The notes beneath the pieces were generated by a model, which was not told the origin of the DNA, did not search any database, and saw only the letters and a list, made by a program, of their open reading frames with translations. DNA of 14,611 bases from an uncultured Oscillospiraceae bacterium (lineage in GTDB: Bacteria > Bacillota > Clostridia > Oscillospirales > Oscillospiraceae), in the NCBI GenBank assembly GCA_947627085.1, contig CANQUO010000030.1:1-14611 (forward strand). Reading direction: 5' to 3'. Position numbers and translations under genes: made by a program. Positions within the stretch are counted from its first letter, which is position 1. Each line of letters opens with the position of its first letter. Below are positions 14,012-14,611 of this stretch, in pieces.

Positions 14012-14157
14012 TATGGGAGGGCCCCAAACCCTCCCGTAATTTAATAAGCGCCGTAAGGCGCGACCTTGTTCCCCGACCCCCCTTTCGGAAAGGGGGGGTG
14101 CCGTCGCAACGGCGGGAGGTTCGAGCTCCTTCGTCGTCGCGACATCTTATTAAGACG
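14012..14157. repeat. Right direct repeat bracketing the XRE-type gene
   Basis: Second copy of 13057-13202: palindrome TATGGGAGGG/ACCCTCCCGTA (14012-14037), a GCGCCgtaaGGCGC unit, CCCCCCTTT (14077-14085) with AAAGGGGGG (14089-14097), GCCGT/ACGGC (14100-14113), ending near TTAAGACG. The 15 nt before it (CCCCCACAACAGCC) match DNA inside composite copy 1. Nothing else recognisable is present in 13840-14011. Confidence 0.8.
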
Positions 14158-14182
14158 ACGGACGAAAGCTCTAATCCCCCTA

Positions 14183-14205
14183 CCCCCCCTTTTCCAAAAA
14201 GGGGG
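14183..14205. repeat. CCCCCTTTT/AAAAGGGGG hairpin
   Basis: CCCCCTTTT (14185-14193) pairs with AAAAGGGGG (14197-14205). It is a variant of the CCCCCCTTT/AAAGGGGGG hairpins at 13122 and 14077. Confidence 0.5.
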
Positions 14206-14232
14206 TAAGTCCGCGCAACGGTGACGGAGGAC

Positions 14233-14340
14233 GGGCGGGTTAGAACCCGCCCCTACGGGTTAAACGAAAAATCTCCTATAATTGCCGTAGGGGAGGGTCC
14301 CGTGACCCTCCCGCTTTTTATACGCGGCGAAGCCGCAACC
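14233..14340. repeat. Composite two-palindrome repeat, copy 2, plus GCGGC hairpin
   Basis: GGGCGGGTT/AACCCGCCC (14233-14252), GTTAAACGAAAAATCTCC, then GGGAGGGTC/GACCCTCCC (14291-14312), in the same order and spacing as 12768-12850. The hairpin GCGGC/GCCGC (14324-14336) follows. This is the 3' region of the permease gene, but no T-run terminator is evident on the minus strand. Confidence 0.7.
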
Positions 14341-14353
14341 TCAGCTCTTCACT

Positions 14354-14611
14354 TCAGGCTCTCCGTCTCCTCCACCACACAAACGCCCCCATCACCCCCG
14401 CGTAGCCCACCAGCGCCGGGATCGCGATACCGGCGGGCAGGGACGCCAGGGCCGCGGGAGATATACAGGTCACGGCCCGCGCGGGGCCCGATATCGCCGA
14501 AAGGTCCATGAAGGACCCGCCCAAAACGCACATAAGGAGCGCGGCCAGAGGCGCCAGTGTGTCCACCCTCCCCTCGGCGGCCCGGCCCGAGTTCAGCGCC
14601 AGGGCCAGCGC
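14354..14611 (-). CDS. C-terminal end of a probable ABC-2-type transporter permease, 5' end outside window
   Basis: 86 codons are visible; the frame is open to the right edge, so this is the end of a longer protein. The sequence ALALNSGRAAEGRVDTLAPL, then LLMCVLGGSFMDL and the ISPAALASLPAG segment, resembles the last part of ABC-2 permeases, where a helix, a conserved GG(S) motif, a short extracellular stretch and a final membrane helix occur. The final helix here is about IAIPALVGYAGVMGAFVWW, closed by a positively charged tail (RRRRA). The family moves lipids, peptides, drugs or polysaccharides with a separate ATPase; neither partner nor substrate is visible. A GTG at 14564-14566 is a possible but unlikely internal start. 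Confidence 0.6.
   Translation of the reverse strand, partial: ALALALNSGRAAEGRVDTLAPLAALLMCVLGGSFMDLSAISGPARAVTCISPAALASLPAGIAIPALVGYAGVMGAFVWWRRRRA

Noticed and set aside
12768..14340. CRISPR array
   Set aside because: Repeats are palindromes of several families with irregular spacing and orientation, and no cas genes are present.

Overview
The window looks like chromosomal DNA from a high-GC, spore-forming member of the Clostridia, most likely an Oscillospiraceae/Ruminococcaceae-type gut anaerobe. Evidence: a GerA-family germinant receptor subunit, a GPR spore protease, sigma-A promoters of the TTGACA/TATAAT type, strong AGGAGG ribosome binding sites, GC-rich genes, and intergenic spaces crowded with GC-rich palindromes. 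A perfect parS site beside parA-parB suggests the origin-proximal half of the chromosome. No species can be named from the sequence alone.

Layout. 1-879 (-): start of a gerA-type gene that runs off the left edge. 992-1685 (+): a GNAT acetyltransferase with its own promoter and terminator. 1686-2216: convergent gap with palindromes and repeat element copy A. 2217-5649 (-): mfd, broken near 5280 by a frameshift plus an apparent loss of about 20 codons. 5735-7192 (-): rsmG, mscL and a small acidic Cys-rich protein gene. 7200-7552: palindrome-rich gap. 7553-10949 (-): parA-parB-orf142-serS, a tight operon. 10985-11068: parA promoter and parS. 11095-11988 (-): gpr, divergent from rpsT (12145-12405, +). 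12453-13215: convergent gap with terminators, palindromes and repeat element copy B. 13216-13830 (-): an XRE-type membrane/zinc-ribbon regulator lying between two direct repeats of about 145 bp. 14158-14353: more palindromes. 14354-14611 (-): C-terminal end of a probable ABC-2 permease.

How the genes fit together. Most are housekeeping: chromosome segregation (ParA, ParB, parS), translation (SerS, RpsT, RsmG), transcription-coupled repair (Mfd), osmotic protection (MscL) and sporulation/germination (GerA, GPR). The novelty is in the non-coding DNA. Two copies of a roughly 190-290 bp element, 11 kb apart, share one four-stem architecture, and seven base pairs in two of the stems have changed on both sides so that pairing is kept. 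This is good evidence that the fold itself is maintained, as a structured RNA or a hairpin-dependent mobile element. One copy carries about 99 extra bases in a single arm. Other leads are the damaged mfd, the repeat-bracketed regulator, and a SerRS with a non-standard motif 3.
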